Positions 18,771 through 27,502 are shown, numbered from the stretch's first letter. The stretch: 64,000 nt of DNA from GH45 sp046704385 (GCA_046704385.1 JBJKSB010000112.1:62001-126000); one strand, 5' to 3'. Translations and numbers: made by a program. The notes: generated from the letters alone by a model not told the origin.

Positions 18771-20576
18771 CTAAAATAATTCTATATCGTTATCGTCAAT
18801 GTTGTACGTAGAATCTTCATTTTCGTTTATGATATCATTAATACTTTTTCCCGAATCAACCATTTTTGAATGTACATCATGCTCGCTTTTCATAGTATAT
18901 AAGTCCTTTAGGTGGCTTAAATATTCCCGGTTGTCGTCTAAAATATTTTTTAAAGCATCATTATTAACTATTCTATTTATGGTGTTTAATAAAGTCACAA
19001 TTTCTTCCACGGTATTCTTAAAAAACACATAATATTCTATCTTTTTCAGCGATTGTGTAATTTCTTCCGAGATATTAAGGCTTAAATCAGAATAACCTTT
19101 TGTTTTTTCTCTGATCTCAACCGATTTTTCCGAAAGGTTATTAATTGAATTGTTGCTTATATAATTGTACTTACTATGGGGTTTAAAAGTAGTGGATACG
19201 TTTAATATTGAATTTATATTTTGGGTCATATTATTCATATGGGTTTTTATGGAATTTGAATTCACCTGAAGGTCGGAGAACAAACTATTTAAACGACCTA
19301 TTAATTCCTGACCATAATTTTTTCCACCGGTTTGCAATAATAATTCAAAGTTCCTTACCTCTTTTCTCAATTCTTTTTCATTCTGAAAAATTGCGTTGTA
19401 TTCATTTTTAAGATTCTGATATTGCGAATTAATATTTTGTATTTTTTCACTGGCAATTTTCCAGTTATTAATAATTTTTTCGTAAAAATCAGTAAAAATA
19501 CTATCGACCAAAACTATTTGATTCACAAAGGTACTTTCAAACTTATCCGAATTTTCATTTATGGAATTATATAAGTCGTGAAGCATCTTCATTTCATTTC
19601 CTACCTCAAGTAATTGATTGGTAATTTTTTCTATTGAGGTTTGGTAATCCTTATTAGTGTATAAGAGCTGGGCAACCTGTATATCTGTTATATCAGGTAT
19701 TTTAATAATAAGGGTTAACTGGCTGTCCTGTTTATGTTCAGCCCCATCCATTTCCCTTAATTCATCAATTAGCTGATTTTGAGAAATCTGGATATGCTCC
19801 ATTTTCTGCCTGATAATATCATGGTATTGAATATTGGTAATTACCTCACCCATATAGGCAAAACATTTTTGGGTATGATTAGCCAGGGCAAGTGCAAAAT
19901 TTTCAGGTAAATAATCCTCAAATGAAAGTTTTTTAAAACTGGTGGTAACTTTTTTAAGTTCTTCTTTTAATTCAGAGTTTTCAATACTATCGCCCAAACA
20001 GGGATTGTTTCGCAGATTTATTATCTGTTTTGAAACACTTTCTGTTTCATTATTTAATGTTTCAGTTTGCCCGTTTATCTCCTCAATCCTGCTCTCGATT
20101 AATGATATGCTTTTTTGCAACTCTTTAACATTGCCAAGTTCAAGATAGTTAAGGTGCAATTTGAGGTTTGCAAGAATATATTTAAAGGTTATCAGGTTTT
20201 GTTTAAAATTATTTATTGGAACAATAAGTAAATCAAATAATGAATAAATACCGGATAATAAACGAATGATGTCACTAATTTGAGAATCAGTTTCGTTCAG
20301 GAGTTGAATTTGTAAATTATTTTTTTCCTTTATTTCTTCTCTAATAGCCGGTAAATCTTTATTAAAGAATAATGAAATAATATTATTTGCTTCCGATATT
20401 TCTTTTACACTACTGTAATACTGTTTCAGGAGTTGATTAAAATACAAAAAATCCTTTGAGGAAATCGTGTGTAACGAACTTATCTTGCCATCAATATTGC
20501 CCAAAATATCAATTATCTCCTGGCGAGGAAAGTTCTTCAAAAATTCATTAAGAATCTTATCATCAGGTGAATTCAT
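18771..20576 (-). CDS. Large coiled-coil protein with CheZ-like D-x-x-x-Q motif, first gene of the chemosensory operon
   Basis: A 601-residue, almost all-helical soluble protein with no signal peptide or membrane segment. The helix EVITNIQYHDIIRQKMEHI (residues 244-262) holds Asp253 and Gln257 in the spacing of the CheZ phosphatase motif (DLTGQ in E. coli, from memory). A second similar helix, KIEYYVFFKNTVEEI (512-526), aligns with it but has Val517 and Asn521 at the two key places. This suggests an old internal duplication with one decayed site, about 264 residues apart. The chain ends in an acidic tail and DIELF, like the EVELF end of the GAF/PAS protein. It lacks the MCP signalling hairpin. 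Being first in the operon, it may be a phosphatase or scaffold for the receivers. I know no named family for the whole protein. Confidence 0.65.
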   Translation of the reverse strand: MNSPDDKILNEFLKNFPRQEIIDILGNIDGKISSLHTISSKDFLYFNQLLKQYYSSVKEISEANNIISLFFNKDLPAIREEIKEKNNLQIQLLNETDSQISDIIRLLSGIYSLFDLLIVPINNFKQNLITFKYILANLKLHLNYLELGNVKELQKSISLIESRIEEINGQTETLNNETESVSKQIINLRNNPCLGDSIENSELKEELKKVTTSFKKLSFEDYLPENFALALANHTQKCFAYMGEVITNIQYHDIIRQKMEHIQISQNQLIDELREMDGAEHKQDSQLTLIIKIPDITDIQVAQLLYTNKDYQTSIEKITNQLLEVGNEMKMLHDLYNSINENSDKFESTFVNQIVLVDSIFTDFYEKIINNWKIASEKIQNINSQYQNLKNEYNAIFQNEKELRKEVRNFELLLQTGGKNYGQELIGRLNSLFSDLQVNSNSIKTHMNNMTQNINSILNVSTTFKPHSKYNYISNNSINNLSEKSVEIREKTKGYSDLSLNISEEITQSLKKIEYYVFFKNTVEEIVTLLNTINRIVNNDALKNILDDNREYLSHLKDLYTMKSEHDVHSKMVDSGKSINDIINENEDSTYNIDDNDIELF

Positions 20577-20715
20577 AACATGAAATTTTTGTTAGCTTTT
20601 TCATTTCATTCAATGCTCAATATAACAATAAAATTTCAATCGTTTGCCTTCATTTATTGAAAATCTGAAAAAAGATTTTAGTATATTCGTCGTGAAAAAT
20701 AAATATAGTTTGTCG

Positions 20716-21093
20716 ATGCCAAAGCCATTACTACTGATTGTTGACGATATCTTTGTAAACCGGATATTATTAAAGGAAATTGCAACTGAAATTAATTGTG
20801 ACTGTATTTTGGCATCAAATGGCAAGGAGGCTATAAAAGAGCTGGAAACCAAAAAGTTCGATATGGTGCTGATGGATATTGAAATGCCGGTTATGAATGG
20901 ATTGGAAGCTACCAAATATATACGAACTCAAATGGAAAATCCTGTCTCACAAATGCCAATTGTGGCGTTAACAGCACATAATCCCAATGATTTTTTCGAT
21001 GAATTCAATGCGGCAGGCTTCGATGAACTTGTCACCAAACCCTATTTAATAAATAAAATACGGGAAATTGTAGAAAAATTTTGTAAGAAATAA
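20716..21093 (+). CDS. Stand-alone response-regulator receiver
   Basis: A 125-residue receiver starting at ATG 20716. The open frame extends upstream to 20644, but that part lies outside the domain. Acid pair DD follows LLLIV, the phospho-acceptor is the Asp of VLMDIEMPVMNG, and the Thr (ALTAH) and Lys (VTKPY) are present. The EMPVMNGLEATKYIR form resembles receivers of hybrid kinases more than CheY. It diverges from the chemosensory operon across about 140 bases, so the two share an intergenic control region. It may be a second phosphate sink or an output of the same pathway. Confidence 0.88.
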   Translation: MPKPLLLIVDDIFVNRILLKEIATEINCDCILASNGKEAIKELETKKFDMVLMDIEMPVMNGLEATKYIRTQMENPVSQMPIVALTAHNPNDFFDEFNAAGFDELVTKPYLINKIREIVEKFCKK

Positions 21094-21114
21094 AAAGCCG
21101 CTTTCGCGGCTTTT
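21093..21114. terminator. Bidirectional terminator between receiver gene and transketolase
   Basis: AAAAGCCGC-TTTC-GCGGCTTTT forms a 9-bp perfect stem with A and T runs on both sides, so it can stop transcription of the two convergent genes. Confidence 0.85.
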
Positions 21115-21115
21115 T

Positions 21116-23158
21116 TTATAGTTCATTAAGATAAATTTCAACTTGTTTCTTTACGTTTTCGGCGGTATACCCAAATTTTTCATCGAGTACTTTGTAGCTG
21201 GCTGAGTATCCGAAATGATCCAGGCCAATGGCCTTTCCTTTTGATCCTACCAGTCCCTTTAAGGTTGAAGGCAACCCGGCAGTTAAACCCAATGTCGGAA
21301 CATTGGCTGGTAATACTTCTTGTTGATACGCCTTGGTTTGCAATCGGAATAACCCTTCAGATATAGCTGAAACGACCCTGATTTTTAATCCTTTTTCCTG
21401 TTCCAATAATTTGGCTCCTGCAACCAAGGTAGAAACCTCACTCCCGTTTGCAACGAGAATAACATCGGGATTTTCACACGGCTGAACAATATAGGCACCT
21501 TTTTGGGCTTGTAAAGCACTCTCGTATTTTGATTTTCCATTTACAGGAAGGTCCTCAATATTTTGACGTGAAAGAATAAGCGCCGTTGGTGTTTTTGTGT
21601 TTTTTATTGCCATTGCCCAGGCCACAGTGGTTTCGTGACTGTCAGCCGGACGTAACACCATAAGACTTGGATTACCGGAGTGGTTTTTCAATTCTTCAAG
21701 TAATCTTATCTGGGCTTCCTGTTCAACAGGCTGATGCGTAGGACCATCTTCTCCTACACGGAAGGCATCGTGAGTCCATATATATTTTACCGGTAACTCC
21801 ATAAGAGACGATAACCTTACCGCCGGCTTCATATAATCAGAAAATACAAAGAAAGTTCCACAAGCCACAATCACACCTTCGTGACTGGCAATCCCGTTAC
21901 AAATTGCAGCAAGCGTTAATTCGGCAACCCCGGCATGAAGGAATTTACCAGAAAAATTACCTTTTGCAAGAGGTTGGGTATATTTTAAATAACCATCCGT
22001 TTTATCGGAATTAGCAAGGTCGGCAGAAGCAACAATCATATTGTCGGCTTTTTTTGCCAGTTCACCTAAAACAATGGCTGATGCACCCCTGGTAGCACCA
22101 TTATCTTTTTGAGCTATAGCAGCATAGTCAATATCGGGAGTTTCGCCGTTAAGGTAGGATTGAAGTTTTTTAGCAAGTTCGGGGTTTTCTTTTTCCCAGG
22201 CCGTCTGTTTCATGCGATGTTCAGAAACATAGGCTGATTTTTCTTTATGGGCTTCAGCATAAGCCTGGGCTACTTCATCAAAAATCACAAAAGGACTTTC
22301 AGCATTACCACCCAGATTTTGAATGGTTTTTGCAAATGAAGCACCTGCTGCTGAAAGAGGTTGTCCATGAGTAGAACATTCTCTTTCATAATTTTCTCCG
22401 CCCTCAGTTACCGAACCTTTACCCATAATGGTTTTACCAATAATGATGGTTGGTTTTTCTTTTTCAGCTATAGCTTTATCCAGGGCTTTCCGAATTTCAT
22501 CAGGATTATTACCATCGATGGTGATCACACTCCAATTCCAGGCTTCATATTTTTTTGCAGTATCTTCACTGGTTACCACATTGGTTTCAGTAGATAACTG
22601 AATGTCATTCGAATCATAAAACATGATAAGATTCGACAAACCCAAGTGGCCGGCAATACGTCCCGCCCCTTGGGAAATTTCTTCCTGAACTCCACCGTCA
22701 GAAATAAAGGTAAAAGTTTTATGAGCCATCCATTCTCCAAAACGGGCTACCAAGAATCGTTCGGCTATGGCAGCTCCAACAGCCATGGTGTGTCCCTGAC
22801 CCAATGGACCGGAGGTGTTTTCAATTCCTTTTTTGGTATCACGTTCCGGGTGGCCCGGCGTAATGCTTCCCCATTGACGGAAATTTGCCAGGTCTTCCAT
22901 ATTAAAGGTACCGGTCAAAGCCAATTGAGAATATAGCATAGGGGACATATGCCCCGGATCCAGATAAAAACGGTCACGGAATGGCCATGTCCTGTCGTTG
23001 GGATCATATTTTAAATATTCAGCGAATAAAATATTTATAAAATCAGCTCCGCCCATGGCACCACCAGGGTGTCCGGATTTTGCCTTTTCTACCATTGCTG
23101 CTGAAAGAATTCGAATGTTGTCGGCAGCCTTAACAGCTGTTTGATTGTTCATTTTCAT
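21116..23158 (-). CDS. tkt: Transketolase
   Basis: A 680-residue thiamine-diphosphate enzyme of the non-oxidative pentose phosphate pathway that moves two-carbon units between sugar phosphates. Motifs in order: SGHPGGAMGGADF near the N-terminus, GPLGQGHTMAVGAAIAE, the ThDP/metal region SDGGVQEEISQGAG and YDSNDIQLS, and the pyrimidine-domain GEDGPTHQPVEQ. Length matches the family (about 660-680). I chose ATG 23158 over the open frame to 23263, because homology begins just after it; ATG 23152 is the alternative. It ends against the shared terminator. Confidence 0.94.
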   Translation of the reverse strand: MKMNNQTAVKAADNIRILSAAMVEKAKSGHPGGAMGGADFINILFAEYLKYDPNDRTWPFRDRFYLDPGHMSPMLYSQLALTGTFNMEDLANFRQWGSITPGHPERDTKKGIENTSGPLGQGHTMAVGAAIAERFLVARFGEWMAHKTFTFISDGGVQEEISQGAGRIAGHLGLSNLIMFYDSNDIQLSTETNVVTSEDTAKKYEAWNWSVITIDGNNPDEIRKALDKAIAEKEKPTIIIGKTIMGKGSVTEGGENYERECSTHGQPLSAAGASFAKTIQNLGGNAESPFVIFDEVAQAYAEAHKEKSAYVSEHRMKQTAWEKENPELAKKLQSYLNGETPDIDYAAIAQKDNGATRGASAIVLGELAKKADNMIVASADLANSDKTDGYLKYTQPLAKGNFSGKFLHAGVAELTLAAICNGIASHEGVIVACGTFFVFSDYMKPAVRLSSLMELPVKYIWTHDAFRVGEDGPTHQPVEQEAQIRLLEELKNHSGNPSLMVLRPADSHETTVAWAMAIKNTKTPTALILSRQNIEDLPVNGKSKYESALQAQKGAYIVQPCENPDVILVANGSEVSTLVAGAKLLEQEKGLKIRVVSAISEGLFRLQTKAYQQEVLPANVPTLGLTAGLPSTLKGLVGSKGKAIGLDHFGYSASYKVLDEKFGYTAENVKKQVEIYLNEL

Positions 23159-23349
23159 AATTATATGGTTTTCTATCAATTTCGCGTTTTTGGGAATACT
23201 TTTGTGTTTTGCAAAAATATCTTTTATTTGGATACCATCAATGTATTCACTCATTTTGTCCACATTATGCTATTCCAAAATTTTATTGGCGTAAAAATAC
23301 CAATTTATTTGTTTTGCCCCGGCAGAATATTTTGAGGTTTGGTGAGGTA

Positions 23350-23631
23350 CTACCCGGTTATTTCTACACCTTTCCAAAAGGCCACATAATTGGCAATATT
23401 TTTTGCCTGTTCTTTGGGATTTGGGTAGTACCAGGCAGCATCAAGGTTAATTTGCCCATTTACTGCCAAAGTATAATAAGAAGCTTTACCTTTCAGAGTA
23501 CAGGAGGTATAAGTTTCGCTAGGGTTAAAATAATCTCTGATAATAGAACCTGGTGGAAAATAATGATTTCCCTCAATGATTATGGTTTCGTCGCTTTCAG
23601 CAATAATTTGCTTGTTCCAGATAGCTTTCAT
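23350..23631 (-). CDS. DUF427 domain protein
   Basis: A 93-residue protein. The pattern MKAIWNKQIIAESDETIIIEGN, then 'YFPPGSI', 'CTLKGKASYYTL' and a final 'PKEQAKNIANYVAFWKGVEI' is that of the DUF427 family, small cytoplasmic beta-rich proteins of unknown function. Length is typical. It is a single gene upstream of, and in the same direction as, transketolase, but 190 bases apart. Confidence 0.88.
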   Translation of the reverse strand: MKAIWNKQIIAESDETIIIEGNHYFPPGSIIRDYFNPSETYTSCTLKGKASYYTLAVNGQINLDAAWYYPNPKEQAKNIANYVAFWKGVEITG

Positions 23632-23813
23632 CTTAATAATTTTCTGAAATTTAGAACAGCCTTAAATCAAAAATGTTTGTATGAATTAAAATTCACGAAA
23701 TTAAATCTTTACAAAGAAATAATATAGTTACATTAATGCCTGTATATCATTGCGTTAATTAATTTTTAGGGGAATCTGTTATTCCATTAAATAAAATCAA
23801 ATAAAAATTTTTA

Positions 23814-23843
23814 TTGACAGATTAAGAATAAAATATATTTTTG
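23814..23843 (+). promoter_or_regulatory. Promoter of the START-like gene
   Basis: TTG (23814-23816), then 19 bases, then TATTTTTG (23836-23843), a full match to the Bacteroidota TTG / TAnnTTTG pattern, about 20 bases before the ATG. Confidence 0.65.
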
Positions 23844-23862
23844 TGACGATAAAATTGGGTTA

Positions 23863-24513
23863 ATGAATTTAAGACTTCACATTTCGTTTCTGTTTATTTT
23901 TTTAATTGCTGGCATTTCTTTTACAAAATCTGCCGCTGCTAAAGGTTCTAATGCATCTAATTGGGAACTCATAAGCGAATCGAATGGTATCCAGGTTCTT
24001 GAGCGATGGGTTACCAACGATAAAAACCTGAAAGTTAAAGAACGTTCGGGTAAAATGACACTTAATTGTTCAGCTGATGATGTTTTGAATTTGATTGAAG
24101 ATACCCAACGAACCGGACAATGGATGGACGATGTTGACGAAGTAAAAAGATTAAGAACCGTTGACGATAAAGAATGGTTCGTACATACGATTCTTGACAC
24201 ACCATGGCCTTTCAACAAACAGGATATGGTATCAAAATACGACGTTATTCGTGATGATGTACATAATATTATTAGGGTTCTGATAACAAAAGAAGATAAA
24301 TTACTTCCTCCCCAAAAAGGAATTGACCGATTAGATACATTTAATGCAGAATGGGTAATTGAAAAGGTAAAAGACAATAAAGTAAAAGTAACTTTTACCA
24401 CCAAATCAACCCAACCTCCAAAGTACCCCTCCTGGGCACAGGATCCTGTAGTTCGCAAGGTTTTTTCAAACAACCTTAAGAATTTTAAGGCTATTATTAA
24501 CAAAGCTTCCTGA
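23863..24513 (+). CDS. Exported START/SRPBCC-like lipid-binding protein
   Basis: A 216-residue protein with a signal peptide (about 1-26, AAA cleavage region). The mature part follows the START pattern: NWELISESNGIQVLERW, 'TGQWMDDVDEVKRL', 'TPWPFNKQDMV' and the C-terminal helix 'NNLKNFKAIINKA'. START domains hold lipids or other hydrophobic ligands in a deep pocket. As an exported protein it would work in the periplasm; its ligand is unknown. It is a single gene with its own promoter. Confidence 0.82.
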   Translation: MNLRLHISFLFIFLIAGISFTKSAAAKGSNASNWELISESNGIQVLERWVTNDKNLKVKERSGKMTLNCSADDVLNLIEDTQRTGQWMDDVDEVKRLRTVDDKEWFVHTILDTPWPFNKQDMVSKYDVIRDDVHNIIRVLITKEDKLLPPQKGIDRLDTFNAEWVIEKVKDNKVKVTFTTKSTQPPKYPSWAQDPVVRKVFSNNLKNFKAIINKAS

Positions 24514-24562
24514 TTTTTTTATTTTATTAAAACACATTTAATCAACGCATTATGTGTACAAT

Positions 24563-24618
24563 AACTTATTTTTAAGTTAATTAACTTAGTTTTAAGTTGC
24601 ACAACTTATTTTTAAGTT
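24563..24618. promoter_or_regulatory. Triple operator upstream of the blaI/mecI-like gene
   Basis: Three copies of AACTTA-N4-TAAGTT begin at 24563, 24583 and 24603, exactly 20 bases apart. Each half-site is a perfect inverted repeat, so three dimers could bind on nearly the same DNA face. The third copy lies between the promoter elements. It is probably bound by the BlaI-like repressor encoded 38 bases downstream. Confidence 0.75.
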
Positions 24619-24627
24619 GTATATTTG
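24597..24627 (+). promoter_or_regulatory. Promoter of the blaI-blaR1-like pair
   Basis: TTG at 24597-24599, spacer of 20, and TATATTTG at 24620-24627, a full TAnnTTTG match. The spacer contains operator copy three, so repressor binding would block RNA polymerase. Confidence 0.7.
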
Positions 24628-24655
24628 TTTTGCTGATCAATTAAACTCAATAGTT

Positions 24656-25036
24656 ATGATTACTTTAACAAAAGCAGAAGAACGAATCATGCAGATTCTC
24701 TGGGATATTAAAAAAGGTTATATAAAGGATATTCAGGATGAATTTTCTGAACCAAAACCTCCATATAATACAGTATCAACCATTGTTAGAGTATTGGTTA
24801 AAAAGGATATAGTATCATTTAATAAATATGGAAATACCTATGAGTATTTTCCAATGATTACCAGGGAAGAATATAGTAAGTCACAAATGAACCGACTGGT
24901 AAGTGATTATTTTAATGATTCGTTTAAAAAGGTGGTTAACTTTTTTTCTGAAAGCAAAAATCTGAAAGTTGAGGAAGTTGATGAAGTACTAAACATGCTG
25001 GAAGAAATTAAAAAGAAGAAAACATCTTCAAAATAA
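24656..25036 (+). CDS. BlaI/MecI-family transcriptional repressor
   Basis: A 126-residue winged-helix repressor. The N-terminal domain reads LTKAEERIMQILWDIKKGY, then PPYNTVSTIVRVLVKKDIV, the BlaI recognition helix, followed by a C-terminal dimer helix (YFNDSFKKVVNFF). I chose ATG 24656, as the upstream codons to 24617 run through the operator/promoter. It sits directly before an M56 peptidase of the BlaR1 type; in known systems the sensor peptidase triggers cleavage of the repressor. No beta-lactamase gene is nearby, so the pair probably controls something else. Autorepression through the three upstream operators is likely. Confidence 0.9.
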   Translation: MITLTKAEERIMQILWDIKKGYIKDIQDEFSEPKPPYNTVSTIVRVLVKKDIVSFNKYGNTYEYFPMITREEYSKSQMNRLVSDYFNDSFKKVVNFFSESKNLKVEEVDEVLNMLEEIKKKKTSSK

Positions 25037-25094
25037 ATTAAGGTCGAAGAAATAAGTTAGTTCTGGTTTTATTACAGTATCATAAAAAAATATA

Positions 25095-27134
25095 ATGGCC
25101 GGTTTTATTTTATACCTTGTTGAGTCAGGAATGTGTTTAACACTACTCTATTTAGTGTATGTTCTGTTTTTCATAAAAGAAACCTACTTTAATTTCAATA
25201 GAATTTATCTGTTGTCCATTATGATTTTATCGTTGATTGTTCCTGTAGTGCATGTTACCATAGCCGTTTCATCCAAAGATAATATCGAAAAGACTTTTCG
25301 GGATATTGGAAGATTCAGGAGTTCCTATACTGAATTTATTGCTATGGGTGTCGATGAATTTGGGAAAGTTCAGTATCGGGATTATCCGGCAGCCGTATTT
25401 GAAAATGATTTTTTATATGGAACTTCGCGTAATTATGAATTAACTAATGGAGTTGAAAATAATGGTGGTAAAATAATTTCAACCAATAACCGGATTTTTA
25501 ACAAGGTTAATTTTTTAAAGATATTTATTGCAATATATCTGATGAGAGTATTGGCGTTTTTTGTGCGCCTGGCCATTCTGCTAAACTGGCTAAACAAAAC
25601 AGTTAAAAGCAATCCCAGGAAGAATCACAAAAGCTATAAACTCGTTCTCATGGAAAAGGAGGTGCCGCCTTTTTCATTTTTTCGTTACATTTTTGTAACT
25701 AATGAAGCCACAAAGCTCAATGAATTTGAGCAGGTTCTGGCACATGAGAAAGTTCACGTTGAACAGTTACATTCGTTCGATTTGATATTTGCTCATATAT
25801 TAACCGTTTTTCAATGGTTTAATCCTTTGGTTTGGCAACTGCAGAAGGCCATTAAAACAACACACGAATACATTGCCGACAGCAAGGTGGTAAAACAGGG
25901 GTTTGAATTATTTGATTATCAATCATTACTATTGAGTCAGTTGATCAGCATCCGCTCAGTAGAGTTGGTAAACAATTTTAATTTAATTTCCATTAAAAAA
26001 CGAATAGCAATGATGACAAAAAATAAATCGCGGTTTTCCGCAAAATTAAAGGCTCTGATAGTTATTCCTATGGCCCTGGTTACCTTTGTTTTGTTTGCTG
26101 ATATGACAGTGAAAAGCCCTATTTTAAGTTTTACAAATTTTAATTCGGCAAAAGTTTCTAATCTCGATGGAATTTGGGAAAACAATTCTGATACTTATGG
26201 GAAGCTTCTGCTTTTCAAAGGTGATCATTTATCGATATTAGAAAATGCGAATGAAGTTAATGTTGTGGATTTACCCATTACCATTAAAGACGAAAAATTT
26301 CAGATAAACCGATTTGGTAATAGTTCGGAATGGCTTAAGTATCAATTATCGGGTAATGAGCTTAAAGTATGGTGGAATGATAACGAATATTCAGTGTATA
26401 ACAAAACTGATTTTAAAAATTCATTTGAGGCGTTAACACCAAAAGCAGCTGCAAATTTTAAATTACCGCAGGCAGAATATGCTAAAATTCTTGACCGGCC
26501 CGACCTTGTGATAAATGTGTGTGTGTTTCCTGATAAATACCTGGTAGATAATGTAGAATGTAAACTGGATGACTTGAAGGATGTGATTAATAAAAGATTT
26601 TATGAATTTAATAGAGTAGAATTACCATTTATTACCACCAGGATTGTTGTAGATAAAAACACAGAAATGAAACCTGTTTACGATTTGTTTCAGGTATTGC
26701 GTAATCTTTATATTTTGAGAATGGCCTATGGTTGTTTTCCTGTAAGTGGAATTTCCGAATTGCAATTTCATTATGCAGGAGTGATGCAAATGTTACCACC
26801 GGTTGATGCTGAATCGTTAGACAGGGATGAAATTAAAGACCGGATTATTGTTATTAAACCTGGAGGAGATTTGATTGCAAAGGAAAAGGAAATTGAGAAT
26901 TTTATTCGAAATCATCCTGATTATATTGCCGCATACGACTGGGAAAACACTACAAAATATGGTGATTACCTGGGAGTTGTGGATATGTTTTATGATGTTA
27001 TTTATAGATTGCGCAATGAGTATACCAAAGAAAAATATAAGCTTTTATATACGCAATTACCTGATGATCTTCAGAAAGAAGTTCGAAAAAAGTTACCCAT
27101 GCGTTTATCACAGACCAATACAGATGAAGACTAA
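25095..27134 (+). CDS. M56 (BlaR1-like) membrane metallopeptidase with long C-terminal sensor region
   Basis: A 679-residue membrane protein. Membrane helices lie at about 5-27, 37-57, 141-165 and 312-333. The gluzincin motif HEKVH (217-221) and the third ligand in THEYIAD (Glu258) mark the M56 cytoplasmic peptidase. After the last helix there is no penicillin-binding sensor. Instead, about 345-430 resembles a lipocalin-like beta domain (GIWENNSDTYGKLLLF) and about 475-570 resembles ExbD/TolR (INVCVFPDKYLVDN, then TRIVVDKNTEMKPVYDL). The rest is unassigned. With the BlaI-like gene 58 bases upstream it forms a sensor-repressor pair for an unknown envelope signal. Confidence 0.82.
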   Translation: MAGFILYLVESGMCLTLLYLVYVLFFIKETYFNFNRIYLLSIMILSLIVPVVHVTIAVSSKDNIEKTFRDIGRFRSSYTEFIAMGVDEFGKVQYRDYPAAVFENDFLYGTSRNYELTNGVENNGGKIISTNNRIFNKVNFLKIFIAIYLMRVLAFFVRLAILLNWLNKTVKSNPRKNHKSYKLVLMEKEVPPFSFFRYIFVTNEATKLNEFEQVLAHEKVHVEQLHSFDLIFAHILTVFQWFNPLVWQLQKAIKTTHEYIADSKVVKQGFELFDYQSLLLSQLISIRSVELVNNFNLISIKKRIAMMTKNKSRFSAKLKALIVIPMALVTFVLFADMTVKSPILSFTNFNSAKVSNLDGIWENNSDTYGKLLLFKGDHLSILENANEVNVVDLPITIKDEKFQINRFGNSSEWLKYQLSGNELKVWWNDNEYSVYNKTDFKNSFEALTPKAAANFKLPQAEYAKILDRPDLVINVCVFPDKYLVDNVECKLDDLKDVINKRFYEFNRVELPFITTRIVVDKNTEMKPVYDLFQVLRNLYILRMAYGCFPVSGISELQFHYAGVMQMLPPVDAESLDRDEIKDRIIVIKPGGDLIAKEKEIENFIRNHPDYIAAYDWENTTKYGDYLGVVDMFYDVIYRLRNEYTKEKYKLLYTQLPDDLQKEVRKKLPMRLSQTNTDED

Positions 27135-27502
27135 CCAATAAAAGCTTAAATATTATTTTGAGGTATGGGAATATCAACAGATATAATTTTCTTGTTATTC
27201 TGAGCCCCAGAGGGGTGTTGTCAATAGCATAGTCCGATAGGGCTATGCTTATTGGATTAGCATTATTGAGCTCCACCCGAGTGATGTCTTGTGAGACATC
27301 GCTCGGGTGGAGCTCAAGTTAAAAATTGCATGTGTGTGTTTTATCGTCAGCACCTCGAAATAATACTTAGCCGTAAATTCCCTATTTTAAATTAATAGGA
27401 TTTATAAACTTTATTTATCAGTTAATTAATTACTTTTGCGGCAAATTTCAGAACAGATAATTAAGTATTATATCTTAAATCTAATATCTAAAAGTTTAAA
27501 AA
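27135..27502. other. Intergenic stretch: MITE-like element and ychF promoter
   Basis: These 368 bases hold no gene. They contain the inverted-repeat element at 27146-27370 and, at 27431-27438, TACTTTTG, a full TAnnTTTG box followed by GCGGCAAA, the likely start region of ychF. No clear -33 TTG is seen. Confidence 0.6.
27146..27370. mobile_element. MITE-like element with terminal inverted repeats and nested hairpins
   Basis: A 225-bp gap segment is bounded by an imperfect inverted repeat of 19 bases (27146-27164 and 27352-27370, 16 of 19 matching; core TATTATTTTGAGGT). Inside are a 10-bp stem at 27226-27250 around AGCATAG/CTATGCT and a strong 22-bp stem at 27268-27315 with one mismatch and a 4-base loop, core CTCCACCCGAG. 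GC content of the hairpin is far above its surroundings. No transposase is encoded, so any movement would be in trans. Confidence 0.55.

Noticed and set aside
18771..20576. Coiled-coil protein considered as a soluble MCP
   Set aside because: The highly conserved MCP signalling hairpin tip is absent and no HAMP or methylation helix pattern is seen.
23877..24503. 208-codon open frame antisense to the START-like gene
   Set aside because: The forward frame has a signal peptide, promoter and family motifs; the antisense frame is Ser/Thr-rich without a domain.
27268..27315. Strong hairpin considered as a terminator or CRISPR-like repeat
   Set aside because: No T run next to the stem and no direct repeat with spacers; it fits better as the core of the inverted-repeat element.
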